This document shows positions 42,500 to 53,169 of a stretch of DNA of 64,000 bases, in pieces (the stretch's first letter is position 1; each line of letters opens with the position of its first letter). Source of the DNA: Ochrobactrum sp. RH2CCR150 (GTDB taxonomy: Bacteria > Pseudomonadota > Alphaproteobacteria > Rhizobiales > Rhizobiaceae); contig JACGXE010000013.1 in NCBI GenBank assembly GCA_014138095.1, positions 46,335 to 110,334 of the forward strand, written 5' to 3'. Made by a program: the position numbers and the translations under genes. Under the pieces are notes generated by a model. The model saw only the letters and a program-made list of their open reading frames with translations, searched no databases and was not told the origin of the DNA.

Positions 42500-42745
42500 T
42501 CACTTAACAGCAGCGCAATCGAATTTGATGGCATCAATCTCCCCTGAAGCGACGTTATATTCACTTACCTGGAGAAATGAACATATATAGATATTTTCTT
42601 CATTCTGGAGAAAAACGTAGTTACCTGTTGACGACTTGATTTCATATCCTTTCTCGACGAGATCCAGAATAGTTGGCTTTCGTTCAGCATTGGCTAAGGA
42701 AGTTAGCGCAAGGGTAACGATAACGGCATTGAACAAGATTTTCAT
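42500..42745 (-). CDS. small exported protein
   Basis: An 81-residue protein with signal peptide MKILFNAVIVTLALTSLANA, mature part ERKPTILDLVEKGYEIKSST and a Cys-containing end (IYICSFL, IKFDCAAVK). The start at 42745 is chosen for the signal peptide; the long upstream frame is not protein-like. Function unknown. Confidence 0.62.
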   Translation of the reverse strand: MKILFNAVIVTLALTSLANAERKPTILDLVEKGYEIKSSTGNYVFLQNEENIYICSFLQVSEYNVASGEIDAIKFDCAAVK

Positions 42746-43249
42746 TTTATTCCCATGATAATACACAAGGATCAAACGGACGTTAAATAGACCGATAGAG
42801 TACCTAAAACCTGTTTTGATCTCGCACAACAAAAAAGACGTGAAAGTCGAGCTCTGAACAGGACATCTGTACGCGTGATATGTGGGCCCTCTGATCAGCA
42901 TTCCTATCGCTGTTTGTCGGACAAAGGCGTCAGATTCTAACGACCGGAATGGGGCCGCTTTCTGCCTGTCAGGTTTCAGGCTTGTTAAACGGGTTAGCCG
43001 ACGTTCGCGCCACGCGTTAACGATATTAGGAAGCGCATCTGTTCCAGTCATTTGATCTAAGTAACCGAGCTAGTCAAAAAACATGACATTTATTAAAATG
43101 ACCTTTGCATTGTGATTCAAGTAAGCTCGAAGAGCCGAGAGCGAAGGAGACGACTTTTGTCATTCATGTATGCAGTTGACGAAGGCCGATGTAGGAGCGC
43201 CTATGGCTGACCCTTCGATCTATTCTTTGAACACAAAGAGCTAGATGTC
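42746..43249. other. gene-free stretch
   Basis: About 500 bases including the right copy of the direct repeat. No convincing frame. Confidence 0.4.
42937..42957. repeat. 21-base direct repeat, right copy
   Basis: Identical to 42201-42221. Flanking bases outside the 21 do not match. Confidence 0.6.
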
Positions 43250-46200
43250 ATGGCCGGCCTAGTGAGCGACCCGGCGCGACAGGCGCACGACACGTTTCGG
43301 GGCTATATCTACCAGATTCTGCGCAGCATCCAGGTCTGCTGGAGCTTGGTGACGATGAGCAACTGTTTCTCGAAGGCGCCGAAGACCTCGACCGGCTCGA
43401 CCCTGCGGGCGCCTTAACCGAGCAAGTCAAAGATACGGCCGGCTCTGGCAACATCACCTTGCGCACGCCCTCGGTTGTCGAGGCGGTCAACAATTTCTGG
43501 TCTCATCGCACCCGCAATCCCGGAGTGACGATCCGATTTCGCTATGTCACCACATCCGGCATTGGTGTGGAGCAAGGCGCGCCCTTTGGCACCGGACGTG
43601 GAGGGCTCGACCTCTGGAATGCCCTACGCACCTCGGACTCCGGAGACGAGAGCGATGGCCAGATAAGGTTGATCGCCGACTTTCTCCTCGGCGAAGGCAA
43701 TTTGTCGAACCCGTTAAAACAGCGCTTTGCCGACGCAAGCCCCGCCGCGCTGCTCAAGGAGATTATCAGCCCGATCGAGTGGCTGGTGGGACAGCGGGAT
43801 GGCGATGCGCTGGTGCGCCAGATCAAGGATCGCCTCGTCATTCACGGCGCTGCGTCGTCAATACCGCCAGCAGATGCGGAGCTAGCCTTTGACGCGCTCT
43901 ACGCTGCTGCGTTCGATGCTGCGAAACAGAAGGACGGTGTTCCTCTCACCCGCGCACAGTTTCTGCGCATATTCGCGAGCGCGACCGGGATCCATGTGCC
44001 CAAGCAGGATTTGCTTGCCTTGATGCGCGCCGCGATGTCACCGGGCGGCGCCGACATCGCGGTGCAAGCGCAGCCGCTTATCCTCGAGGGCCCGCCGCCA
44101 CTCCCCCATCCTTATTTCCGCCGAACGGCCGTTGAGCAGTCGCTTGAGGCCGGCCTATCAGCGGGAACGGTCTTGCTCCACGGATCGACCGGCTCGGGCA
44201 AGACACTCAACGCCGCAAGCACCTTCGCAGGGCGCGACCCCCTCTGGCTCACCTTGCGCGACCTCACCCCTGCCGAGGTGAAGACACGCCTTTTCGCTGC
44301 AACCGAGCTGCTGCGTGCCGAAGGCGTGGCTAGGATATTGGTGGTCGACGATCTCGACACGCTTTCGGACCCGAGGTCGATCGAGAGCGCGCTCAGAACC
44401 CTTCGGCACTGTCAAAGCGCCCTCGGAGGACAGCTCATCATCACAGCGGATCGTCCGCTACCTGAGCGGTTGGCGCAAGCGGTCCAGTTGGAGCCGGCGC
44501 GCGAATTCCAAATGCTGCCCTTCGACGCGGATGAAATCGAGGCTTTCCTGCGCGAGGCCGGCTGTCACGACGAGCGCGCTGCACTCTGGTCGAAGCTGCT
44601 CGAGCTATCGACATTGGGTCACCCGCAACTCGTAAGCGCGCGCGTGCGCACACTGCGAGCAAAGGCGTTTCCGGAACCAGAAGCGTCCGACCTGCTCGGC
44701 ACCGCAGACGATGTCGATCGCATCAAATTCGAGGCCCGGCGGCTGATCTCGGAACTTCCCGACGGTGCGCGGGAACTGCTGTTGCGGGTGAGCTTGATGA
44801 CTGGCCGCGTAACACGTCAGCGCCTCATGGCCATCGGCCGTCTGCAGGAGGCGATTCCGGAGCCCGGCGCCGCGGTCGACATTATCGCCGGACCTTGGCT
44901 CGAAATGACCGATGACCGAGAGTTTCGCGTGTCGCCTCTGGTGCGAGGCGCGGCCGAACAACTCCGCGGTCACGATTGGACCCGGGCGATGCACGGGCAG
45001 CTCGCCTGGACCTATCTTCTCGACCGCACAGTGAGTCCTTGGGATATCTCCGCTATTCTGATGCACTGCTATATCGCGGGTACGGCAGGTCCGCTCATCT
45101 ACGTCTCGCAAGGAATGTTCTCGGCGAGCGACGAGACCTGGGCCGCAGTGGGCGAGGCGTGCGACTTCTACACGACGCTCGGTCTCGACGCGAAAAATCC
45201 GCTTCCCTTTAAGAAGCCAATCGATGCCTTTGTGTTTCGCATCCTCCAGTATCGCGTCGCTGCCGAAACCAACGCAGATACCGCGATGCGTATTGCCGTG
45301 AAGATCGAGGAGGAATTCGCTGCCGCGCCGGACGACGATCCTCGCCTCTTCTTCCGGTTCCTCTATCTCAACCAATTCCTATCAGTCGTGAAAGTTCGCT
45401 ATCCGATCGCACTGGTCGTTGCCCGCGCGCTAGAGTTTTTCGATGTGGCGAGAGTGCTTGTGACGAGCCTGCCCGTTCGCATGGCCAAAGCAGGCCTGCA
45501 GGCGGACGAGGATCTTCCAGCGGTCGGCTATTCGCAGTTAGCGTCGCTGCGCCTTTTCAGTCACATTCAGGATATCGGCGAGTTCGGCGCGCTCTTCGAA
45601 GCCTTGAACGCGCGCGCACCAGAAGACGCGCGCGCTTTGCTCGAGCCCATTGGCCTTCCGGACGAGATGTCGTCGGCCCTCATTGAACGGTTGTGGCTCG
45701 CCCAGCACAATATGAAGGACGGTCGGTGGGGATCGTTCAGGGACAAGCTGCGCGTCGCTTTCGATTTCAGCGTGCAGGTTGGCGCGAACAGCATGGCGCG
45801 TGCGATCGCACCGGTCCTTCTGCGCACCATCAACGAAGATTTGGGCGATGCAGCTGGCGCCGTGGCGGAAGCGGGACAGATCGGGCCCGCAGTGGGGGAT
45901 GACCCGATCTATCTCTGCGCGCTGGCGAAGGTCACGAGCGATGCCGGAAACTATTCCAAAGCCAAAGAGATTTGGCGAGACGCTCTGCCGCGCTGGCTAA
46001 AGGCCGACGATGATATCGGATGCGCCTTTGCTCATCGTACGGCGGCGATCGCATCGGGACGCCATAACAATTGGCTGGACGCGGCAAACTACTTCGACAT
46101 CGCAAAGCGTCTGGTTGAGAACGGGAGTCGGCCAACCTTCACGATTGGCCTCGCCATCGATGCGGCTTTGGCGCGGTTCATGGCCGGGCAGCGCGGCGAG

Positions 46201-47277
46201 GCGGTAGCAGAATTCGGGACTGTTGTGGCTTTGCTCGAACCCCTGCAGGCCGACTATAACCGAGAGCCCTTGCTGTCACTGCAACGCCGAACGGGCGGCG
46301 TCCTTTCTGCGACAGTTGCCTGGAGCGCCGGCGAACGGACGGATGAGGAGATGTCCAAGCTTGTCGGGCTCTGCAGCAATCTCGACCCGTTCGCAACGGA
46401 CGCATCCGTTGCACCGCCGCTCGACACGCTCCGACTCGACCTCATTCGGTTGGAGTTGGCCTGCGGTGCATCCCTCGATGGCTCGCTGAGGCAGGTGCCG
46501 AAACTGCGCGCGAGCCCGATCATGTCATTCCACGCGGTGGGCGGGCCCGTGCTCTTCACGCTCGCGCAGCGCACGCTCGACTTCAGTAATGTCGTTGCCG
46601 ATGGCCTGAGGCAGCTTGACGCCCTGGCAATGATCGCAGAGCAGAATGCGGCAAACGATCGCGACGTCATGCGCGAGGTTGATGGCAAGCTGAGGACTTG
46701 GCCGCCGGGTGCTGATGAACTGCTCATCGGCAATATGACCGTGGCGGTGTTCGGCCTGGCCGCAGCCAACGAACTGGATCGCCTGCCGCTGGCGCGATGG
46801 CGGGTGGATGGCGTCGCGCATCCGCAAGGTGGCCTAGCCATGCGATTGGTCGACCATCTCGAAGGCCTGTTCGTCACCGGGGCGATCGAGCCATGGGAGA
46901 CCGTGCTTAAATGCCCGTCGAACGACTGGTCACATCACGCGGCATCGGCCCTTGCAGCGACCTTGCTGGAAAGGCTCGCGCCGGACGCATTGCTCATCGC
47001 GCAGGCGCTCTGGGTCCACTATCTCAAGCAGCAGCATCTCGCGCCGCTCGTCGTCCACTATCTGGAATATCTGGTTACACGGCAGTGGCGGGTGGTCGTG
47101 GCGATGCCCGCCTTGTTCGGATCAGCGGCGCCATCGCTTTCGCCGTTGGTCGCGGCCCTCGCCGGATCCGGTGAGGGTTGGCTCAAGGTTCGGATGGTGC
47201 TCCAAGCCGCGCTCTTAGCTGTCCCGTTGGCTGTCGATGACAATGCGAGGATGACGATCGAGGGGATGGAGCTCTGA
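43250..47277 (+). pseudogene. Avs-like STAND NTPase with N-terminal DUF4297/Cap4-type nuclease, single-base frameshift
   Basis: Starting at ATG 43250 the frame reads MAGLVSDPARQAHDTFRGYI, YQILRSIQV, then shifts at about 43337-43342. One missing base (TGCTGG where TGGCTGG restores TGG CTG GAG) returns the frame LELGDDEQLFLEGAEDLDRL and EQVKDTA, i.e. the acidic and E-x-K parts of a DUF4297/Cap4-like PD-(D/E)xK nuclease. With that base the product would be 1,342 residues. The P-loop GSTGSGKT is at about 312, Walker B ILVVDDLD at about 363, followed by a winged-helix-like region and a long helical TPR-type sensor to the C-terminus. The order nuclease-STAND-TPR is that of antiviral Avs proteins. 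Without the shift, translation could only start at 43459 and would lack most of the nuclease. Confidence 0.7.
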
Positions 47278-47646
47278 CGGGCGTCCACCTTAGCCATACT
47301 CGGTCCCCGGCCGCGAACGAGCGGCAACTTGGGGGTTGCAGCGCTCTAGTTTGGATTACTGAGATAAAGCCATTGCGGATCGGCGGTTGTCGACCCCATT
47401 TCGAACCTCCACTCAGCTGCCGCTCGACCCCAAATACAGCCGTTCATGGCACCGTTGCCAACAGATTTGAGGCGGCGTTTCTAAGAACAATTCCCCAGCG
47501 CTAAATTGTTGAAGACAAGCAAAATTAAGGTGCGATTTCGAAAACCTCTTCTGTATTACTTCTGTCGGATGGGATTTTGGGCATATGATTCTGTCGTACT
47601 GAATTTCTGTAGTTTGCGCTCGCCAAAACAATCTTGGGAGAGATTT
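47278..47646. other. gene-free stretch
   Basis: About 370 bases between the two large ATPase genes. It is AT-rich near its right end, where the promoter of the second gene must lie. No terminator with a T-run was seen. Confidence 0.4.
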
Positions 47647-50268
47647 ATGGCTATGAATGAAATTGGCTTAGGCGGCGTGGCAGCGCCGGAAATGGCAGTC
47701 GAGGAGCTGCCCCAAACCACGATCTGGAGCGAATTGAATGCATGGGGCAAATCGATTGCCGACTGGCAGCATTACATCGTCTCTCATGCGGTGCGAGACG
47801 GCACGCTGACCGATACCCGCATCCAGGAAGCCTATCGACTGTTTCTGCGAGACAAGCAACTCGATAACGGTGACGAAGAGCTGCCGGATGTTCCGGACTC
47901 CGCTACGGGCCGCGTGGCTGTGGAAGGAACGCGCCTGGTACTGCAGGCGCTAAAGTCTCTGACGAATGTCAACGCAATCCCAGAGGCCTCGCGGCTAAAC
48001 TTTGGTCCTCAGCTGACCATCATCTATGGGCACAATGGCGCCGGAAAGAGCAGCTTTGCACGTGTTCTGTCCAAAGCTTGCTTCAGTCGCTCCAGCCCTC
48101 AGATCATTCGCAATATCTACGATGATGGCGCTACCGATGCACCGGCGACTGCCCAGTTCGAGGTTGACCGTGGTAACGGTTTTTTCGAGGATATCGTCTT
48201 CACCGATGGTGATGAGCACAATGATCTAAAACGGGTCAGCATTTTCGACTCCTCTGTCTCACGCATACATCTCGCCAAAGAGAACGAGTTGGGCTTCCAG
48301 CCTGCTGGATTCGATGTTTTCGAAGAGGCAATCCGGGCAGTTGGCCTGCTCATTCAAAAGCTCGAAGCTGACATCCTATCGAAAACGCGGCCGAATAAAT
48401 TCGACCAGCTTTTCACCGATGAAGGACGGGTCGCCACCAAGATTGCTTCTTTGAGTGCGGATTCAAGCATGGCTGAAATTCGCGCGCTCGCATCGTTTGG
48501 AGATGCCGAGAAAGAGCGATTGGACGAGATAGTTCGGCAGGAGCAGGAGCTCCTCGGCAAATCTCCTATCGAAACGCTCAAATCCCTGGCGACCGCTAAG
48601 GCCGACGTTGAGGCTCTCCAGAAAAAAGTCGGTGAGCTCGCGCTTGCCTTGGGCAGCGCTGGGGGCGATAAAGCCCGCAGACTACTCGATAGCCATAAGG
48701 CCGCGCTGTTAGAAGCTGTGAAGGCCGGCAGCGAGACGGTTTCGCATCCCGAATTAAAGCAAACGGGCTCAACCGAATGGAACGATTTCGTTCTCGCGAG
48801 CCGAAACCTGGGACAAGCCGAGGCAGCAACCTATCCAGCTCACGGCACTCCCTGTTTGCTGTGCCATCGTCCTCTCGACCCTCCCTCAGCCTCTCTTATC
48901 AGCCGTATGTGGGGCTATCTGGACCATGACGCCCGAAAGGCTGCCATCTTCGCTGACGAGGAACTCAATCAATATTGCACCCAGCTCAAGGTGCTCGATT
49001 GTGCACTACTTCCTGGCGAGAGCCGCATTCGCGCAGACCTTTCCAAGGTCAATCCATCGTTGGTTGACGACGTCGATGCCGTCTCGAAGACATTTGACGA
49101 GCGACGCAAGCTGCTGATTTCGGCCCTCGAGCAAGGCGCAAGCAACGCAGTTCCTGACGGCGGTGTAACGATTACTCACGATGCTATTGGAAAAGCGCTA
49201 GAGGATATCGTCGCGCAGGATGCAGCTCTTCGTGAGGGTAAATTTGACGACCTTCTCGCCAAGCTGAAAGCGGAACACATCGACCTGCGGCAACGGCAGG
49301 TGCTGAGCAAAAACATTGACGATGTGGTTGCCTTCATTGACGACCTGGCCTGGATAAAGAAGGCCGGCGGCTCTCGCCCAAACACCCGTTTCATCACAGA
49401 TCGCCAGAGGGTCGTTTTCGAGAAATTGATCGAAGGCAACTACAAGGACAAACTGAAGGACGAGTGCGCGAAGCTCGATTGCTCGCTACCATTCGAGTTC
49501 AAGGCGCGAGGGAGCGCCGGCAAAACACTTCGCGGCCTCAAGGCCAAAGGAGGTCACAAACCCGATGGCATTTTCAGTGAAGGGGAGCAGCGGGCGCTGT
49601 CGCTTGCTGATTTCCTCACCGAAGTGAATCTCAATCCCACCAGCGCCGCCATTGTTCTCGATGATCCGGTCACATCGCTCGATCATCAGAGAAAGCGGGC
49701 AATCGCCAAGCGGCTCGCCGAGGAATCATCCGTGCGGCAGGTGATCGTGTTTACGCATGATCTCGTATTTCTCACTTTACTTTCTGACAGAGCAGAGGCC
49801 GACGGCTGCCAGGTCTTGAGCCATTGGGTCCAGAGTTTGGAAGGTGTCCCCGGATGCGTGGCCATCGACGACACACCGGCCAATAGCAGGATTTATCGCA
49901 AGACGACCAAAGCTAAGGAATTTCTGCAACGGGCCAAGCAGGCATCTGGCCGCGAACGAGTAGATTTGATTCGCAGCGGTGCAGGGGCGTTGCGCCGTAC
50001 AGTTGAAGAAACAGTCATGCTTCACCTGTTCAAAGACACGGTACGCCGATGGGATGAACAGGTCAGGCTAGGAGCGTTGATAAAAATTAGCTGGTCAGAC
50101 GCACTAGCTGACGAAATCGTCGCTTTGCAGGATGACACGTCCCGCCTTCTGGAGGGCCATTCCAATTCGGATGAGTTCGCGGGTGAGATGCCAGATGTAG
50201 ACGATCTGGAGAAGCTGATTGCTCGCGTGGACGACGTAATCGAGAAAGCCAAACGACAACGTGGCTGA
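47647..50268 (+). CDS. RloC/PrrC-like AAA ATPase with CxxC pair
   Basis: An 873-residue protein starting MAMNEIGLGG (GGGAGAGAT before ATG; the longer frame has no site). The ABC-type ATPase is split: P-loop GHNGAGKSS at about 128-136, signature FSEGEQRALSL at about 643, Walker B IVLDDPVTSLD at about 669 and H-loop VFTHD at about 701. The middle is coiled-coil with PCLLCHRPL (Cys403, Cys406), like the zinc hook of RloC/Rad50. The C-terminal 150 residues, after the ATPase, contain LRRTVEET and LLEGHSNSDEF, which could supply the R/E/H set of an anticodon nuclease, but this is not certain. No restriction genes are next to it. A defence role is inferred from family and from the Avs-like neighbour. 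Confidence 0.72.
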   Translation: MAMNEIGLGGVAAPEMAVEELPQTTIWSELNAWGKSIADWQHYIVSHAVRDGTLTDTRIQEAYRLFLRDKQLDNGDEELPDVPDSATGRVAVEGTRLVLQALKSLTNVNAIPEASRLNFGPQLTIIYGHNGAGKSSFARVLSKACFSRSSPQIIRNIYDDGATDAPATAQFEVDRGNGFFEDIVFTDGDEHNDLKRVSIFDSSVSRIHLAKENELGFQPAGFDVFEEAIRAVGLLIQKLEADILSKTRPNKFDQLFTDEGRVATKIASLSADSSMAEIRALASFGDAEKERLDEIVRQEQELLGKSPIETLKSLATAKADVEALQKKVGELALALGSAGGDKARRLLDSHKAALLEAVKAGSETVSHPELKQTGSTEWNDFVLASRNLGQAEAATYPAHGTPCLLCHRPLDPPSASLISRMWGYLDHDARKAAIFADEELNQYCTQLKVLDCALLPGESRIRADLSKVNPSLVDDVDAVSKTFDERRKLLISALEQGASNAVPDGGVTITHDAIGKALEDIVAQDAALREGKFDDLLAKLKAEHIDLRQRQVLSKNIDDVVAFIDDLAWIKKAGGSRPNTRFITDRQRVVFEKLIEGNYKDKLKDECAKLDCSLPFEFKARGSAGKTLRGLKAKGGHKPDGIFSEGEQRALSLADFLTEVNLNPTSAAIVLDDPVTSLDHQRKRAIAKRLAEESSVRQVIVFTHDLVFLTLLSDRAEADGCQVLSHWVQSLEGVPGCVAIDDTPANSRIYRKTTKAKEFLQRAKQASGRERVDLIRSGAGALRRTVEETVMLHLFKDTVRRWDEQVRLGALIKISWSDALADEIVALQDDTSRLLEGHSNSDEFAGEMPDVDDLEKLIARVDDVIEKAKRQRG

Positions 50269-50620
50269 AGGCAATGTTGCGGCGGCGCGGAGCGTGTCCG
50301 GAGACGAACCGCAAAGCGCATGCTGATCGCCTTTCAGACCAAGCATTTCGTAACCTCGATTTGCCGAATAGCAAGCTGCTCTGGGGAGCCCCCCCCAAGG
50401 TCGCTCGATTTGGTAGCGGTCGGACAAGCGTGGTCAGGCGCTGCTAACTGCTTCGACTAGCACTTGACCCAAAGCCGTCTGTCGGCGAACACCCAAATCT
50501 GGTCGCTGGCCAAGCGGTTCGGCGATGTCCGCTTTTGGGAAAGCATGAAGGCTCATCGGAAGGCTGGAATTACGCGCATTACTGACCGGCCGCTTTCAAC
50601 CTAACAGCGGCTAATTTTCG
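50269..50620. other. gene-free stretch
   Basis: About 350 bases, containing a run of nine C (near 50389) and the pieces of a frame (QIWSLAKRFGDVRFWESMKA) that may be decayed coding DNA. Nothing identifiable. Confidence 0.4.
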
Positions 50621-50980
50621 CTAAGCCGGCGGATAATTCGGCGACGGCGGCGTCGCGAAGGTGATCAGATTGCCATCGGGATCACGCACTTGCGCCAGCG
50701 TTGAATAATCGCCCGGGATATCCTCACCCAGCATGATCCCAACGCCACGCAACCTCTCCCGTTCGACCGGAACGTCGTTGACAATAAGAAAAATCGCCCC
50801 TCGCCCGGCGATTTCATCGTCTGTCGAAATCCCCACTCCGGCCTGATTGAACAGCTCCCACTGAACGAGCGTGCCCATTGGTCTGTTATCCGGTCCGCGC
50901 CCGAACAATTTCGTATACCAGGCTTCGGCAGCACCAAGGTCAGCGGTGAGCAAGAACGTGTAAATCTTGTGCTGTGACAT
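50621..50980 (-). CDS. VOC-family (glyoxalase/bleomycin-resistance-like) protein
   Basis: A 119-residue protein starting MSQHKIYTFLLTADLGAAEA, with AGAAGA upstream; the frame from 50995 adds five unlike residues. One VOC beta-alpha-beta-beta-beta unit pair: WYTKLFGRGPDNRPMG, then QVRDPDGNLITFATPP. The DPDGN-(L/I)-E place has I-T-F instead of the metal-ligand glutamate, so metal-dependent catalysis is doubtful. Next to a YCII-like gene in the same direction. Confidence 0.82.
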   Translation of the reverse strand: MSQHKIYTFLLTADLGAAEAWYTKLFGRGPDNRPMGTLVQWELFNQAGVGISTDDEIAGRGAIFLIVNDVPVERERLRGVGIMLGEDIPGDYSTLAQVRDPDGNLITFATPPSPNYPPA

Positions 50981-51119
50981 TCGTCTTCTCCGCAAATGGA
51001 AGTGTCATTTGAGCGAGCCAGCCCAACATAAAGCGCTGCCGTGACCGAACGCCCCCGCTTGATCGGCCACGGTTGGCAGCAGGCAATGCGGCCTGGCCGC
51101 CGAGGATCGGCGCAGTAGA

Positions 51120-51458
51120 TCACGTCATAAAAGGCATGATATCGACGCCGTCGCCTGGAAACACCGTTATATGCGGGTGGTCTTGAAACAGCTTTGCCGC
51201 AGCCTCCGCGGTTTCGGCGTCCACCACCAGATAACCGCAGAACGGATTTTTGGCTTCTGCTATACCGTGTTTTGTCACACGTGTTGTCTTCCCCACCATG
51301 CCGCCGCGATCAAGGATGATGGCGGCATGGCGTTCTTCCCATGCCATCCATTGGGCTATTCCCTTCGCATCGACCGCGTCCTGCTCTGCTTTTGACAGGC
51401 GTCGAAAGGATGCCAGGTCTTCAGAATTGATCGTATAAACAGCCAGAAATCTCGGCAT
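51120..51458 (-). CDS. YCII-related protein
   Basis: A 112-residue ferredoxin-like-fold protein: MPRFLAVYTINSEDLASFRR at the start, then GIAQWMAWEERHAAIILDRG, NPFCGYLVVDAETAEAAAKL and DHPHITVFPGDGVDIMP. This is the YCII/YciI pattern, including the H-pair context near the end. Family members are often regulator-coupled with VOC proteins; function is not established. 139 bases upstream of the VOC gene. Confidence 0.8.
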   Translation of the reverse strand: MPRFLAVYTINSEDLASFRRLSKAEQDAVDAKGIAQWMAWEERHAAIILDRGGMVGKTTRVTKHGIAEAKNPFCGYLVVDAETAEAAAKLFQDHPHITVFPGDGVDIMPFMT

Positions 51459-51642
51459 CGGTATTCCTCCCTCAGCTTTTAAACACTGTCAGTTTAGCGT
51501 CACTGCGTCGGAAATCACACCTTATCGCTCGTCGAGATCATGCGCAGGCGCGAGCGGCCGATGAAGCGACGTCTGCCGTACTTGTAGCGGATGCGCCCTG
51601 CTTGCCGGAGGCTTCGTGCTTCCCTAGTTAGGCAAAAGACCA

Positions 51643-53088
51643 TTATCGAGGTTCATCGAAGAGAGCCCAAAAGCCGTGCTTTCGTCCGTGAAGCTTTCGA
51701 AGGCTTGCTATGTAGACATCGTGCGGAGCCATTGCGCCGTAATCGGTTATATGACGAGCCAATGCCCCACATTCCAGCAAATGACGCGCCGCGTGCTTGT
51801 ACCGATTGGACCGGCCACCATCGAGCGTAAGGTCGATCATCGCCCGAAGAAGAATGCTTGCAGACAAAGGGAACTTTTGCGCAAGTTTCTCTGCGGCGGC
51901 AGACAAGAGCTCATACAGGTCACCGTCCATTTCTGATGCGCGGCACAGAACGAGCTTTGATGCTTCGGGGAATGATTGATACCGAATGAAGAAAGAAAGT
52001 GCCTGGTTTGCATCCGGAAAGTGCTGAACATAATCGAACGCCTTCTGTTCGGCTTCCATGTCATCAAAATCAGGAAGCCGCTGTAAATATGCGCGCAAGA
52101 GTTCAGCATTGAGTGACTGCTCAAAGCTATTCCAGCGAAACTGTTGCGCCTCATCTGTGCGCCCGAGGGCTTCCAGGGTTTCCGCCCGCTTTGCTTGCCA
52201 CTGTGGCGAGATTTCACGCCGATTGTCGAATTCAGCTTTATCGAGCGCATTGAGCGCTTCTTCCGCCCGTCCTGCTGACAACAGCCGCTTGGCTATTTCA
52301 GTCGCAACCGTTGCAAACGCCTTCGATGCCTCCGATTGTTGTGCAATGTAAAGATCCACATCACCAAGCGCATCCGCTATTTGTTCAAGCGCGACTTTTA
52401 CCGTGATCGACTGACCTCTGGCATGAAGCTCTTCGCGGTAAATAGGGCCGTTCATGCTCCAGCCGACAAGCTGCATGTCTGCCTCGGCATGCCTAGACTT
52501 TGGTTCTTTTGCCCAGCGTTCAAACGCATTTTGAAGTTTTCTGAGACCCGTCTCCCCGAGCACGGGAGCCATTGCATCAATCAATCCGTCATATTGACCG
52601 TAGCCATTATCCTGAAGAGCAGCGACGATTTTGTCGACCAGACGCTGCATCGAAATCTTTGCCAGCGCCGCGATGCGTCCGGCATCGTCACATGCTGCAT
52701 GAAAACTTTCAATCAGTGTACCGCCGCCATCATGGGATCGTTCGAATATCGGATCGGCAAGCAACAGAAACTGCCAGATCAGCTCAAAGGCTTCGTCCGG
52801 ATCAGAAAATGCGATTTTCTCGGCAATCGTTTTCCGCTGCGCTTCCAGATCCGCTTTGACCGATTTTACCTTTTGCCAGTCAATCCAGCTTTTTGCGCGC
52901 GCAATACTACCCAGGCGCTTACGGACTTCTCGTGCCAGTTCCACCCCGCTTGCATTGCCAACGAGTTCCATTCGAAGACGGCGCTTGTGATTGGCGTTGC
53001 CGGTGCTGATTTCGATCAACAACTCAGCCAGACGTTCCACGCCGAGCGCTTCAAGGTTTTTTGCATTCAACGTCGTCTTCGATGCCAT
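51643..53088 (-). CDS. DUF6880-like helical protein
   Basis: A 481-residue soluble, almost entirely helical protein. Landmarks are the N-terminal LEALGVERLAELLIEISTGN, KRLRMELVGNASGVELAREV, a middle with TPR-like helices (SAGRAEEALNALDKAEFDNR, KRAETLEALGRTDEAQQFRW) and the C-terminal LLRAMIDLTLDGGRSNRYKH, then ARHLLECGALARHI and KHGFWALFDE. The pattern fits the DUF6880 family of alphaproteobacteria. Function unknown. AGAAGAGGT lies before the ATG. Upstream lies the convergent-free gap of 80 bases to the DUF1612-type gene. Confidence 0.72.
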   Translation of the reverse strand: MASKTTLNAKNLEALGVERLAELLIEISTGNANHKRRLRMELVGNASGVELAREVRKRLGSIARAKSWIDWQKVKSVKADLEAQRKTIAEKIAFSDPDEAFELIWQFLLLADPIFERSHDGGGTLIESFHAACDDAGRIAALAKISMQRLVDKIVAALQDNGYGQYDGLIDAMAPVLGETGLRKLQNAFERWAKEPKSRHAEADMQLVGWSMNGPIYREELHARGQSITVKVALEQIADALGDVDLYIAQQSEASKAFATVATEIAKRLLSAGRAEEALNALDKAEFDNRREISPQWQAKRAETLEALGRTDEAQQFRWNSFEQSLNAELLRAYLQRLPDFDDMEAEQKAFDYVQHFPDANQALSFFIRYQSFPEASKLVLCRASEMDGDLYELLSAAAEKLAQKFPLSASILLRAMIDLTLDGGRSNRYKHAARHLLECGALARHITDYGAMAPHDVYIASLRKLHGRKHGFWALFDEPR

Positions 53089-53169
53089 CGATGACCTCTT
53101 CTATAGATGGATCACATCGCCCATTCGGCACGCAGTGATTATGATTTATCGCGATGCTGTTCTGAAAGC

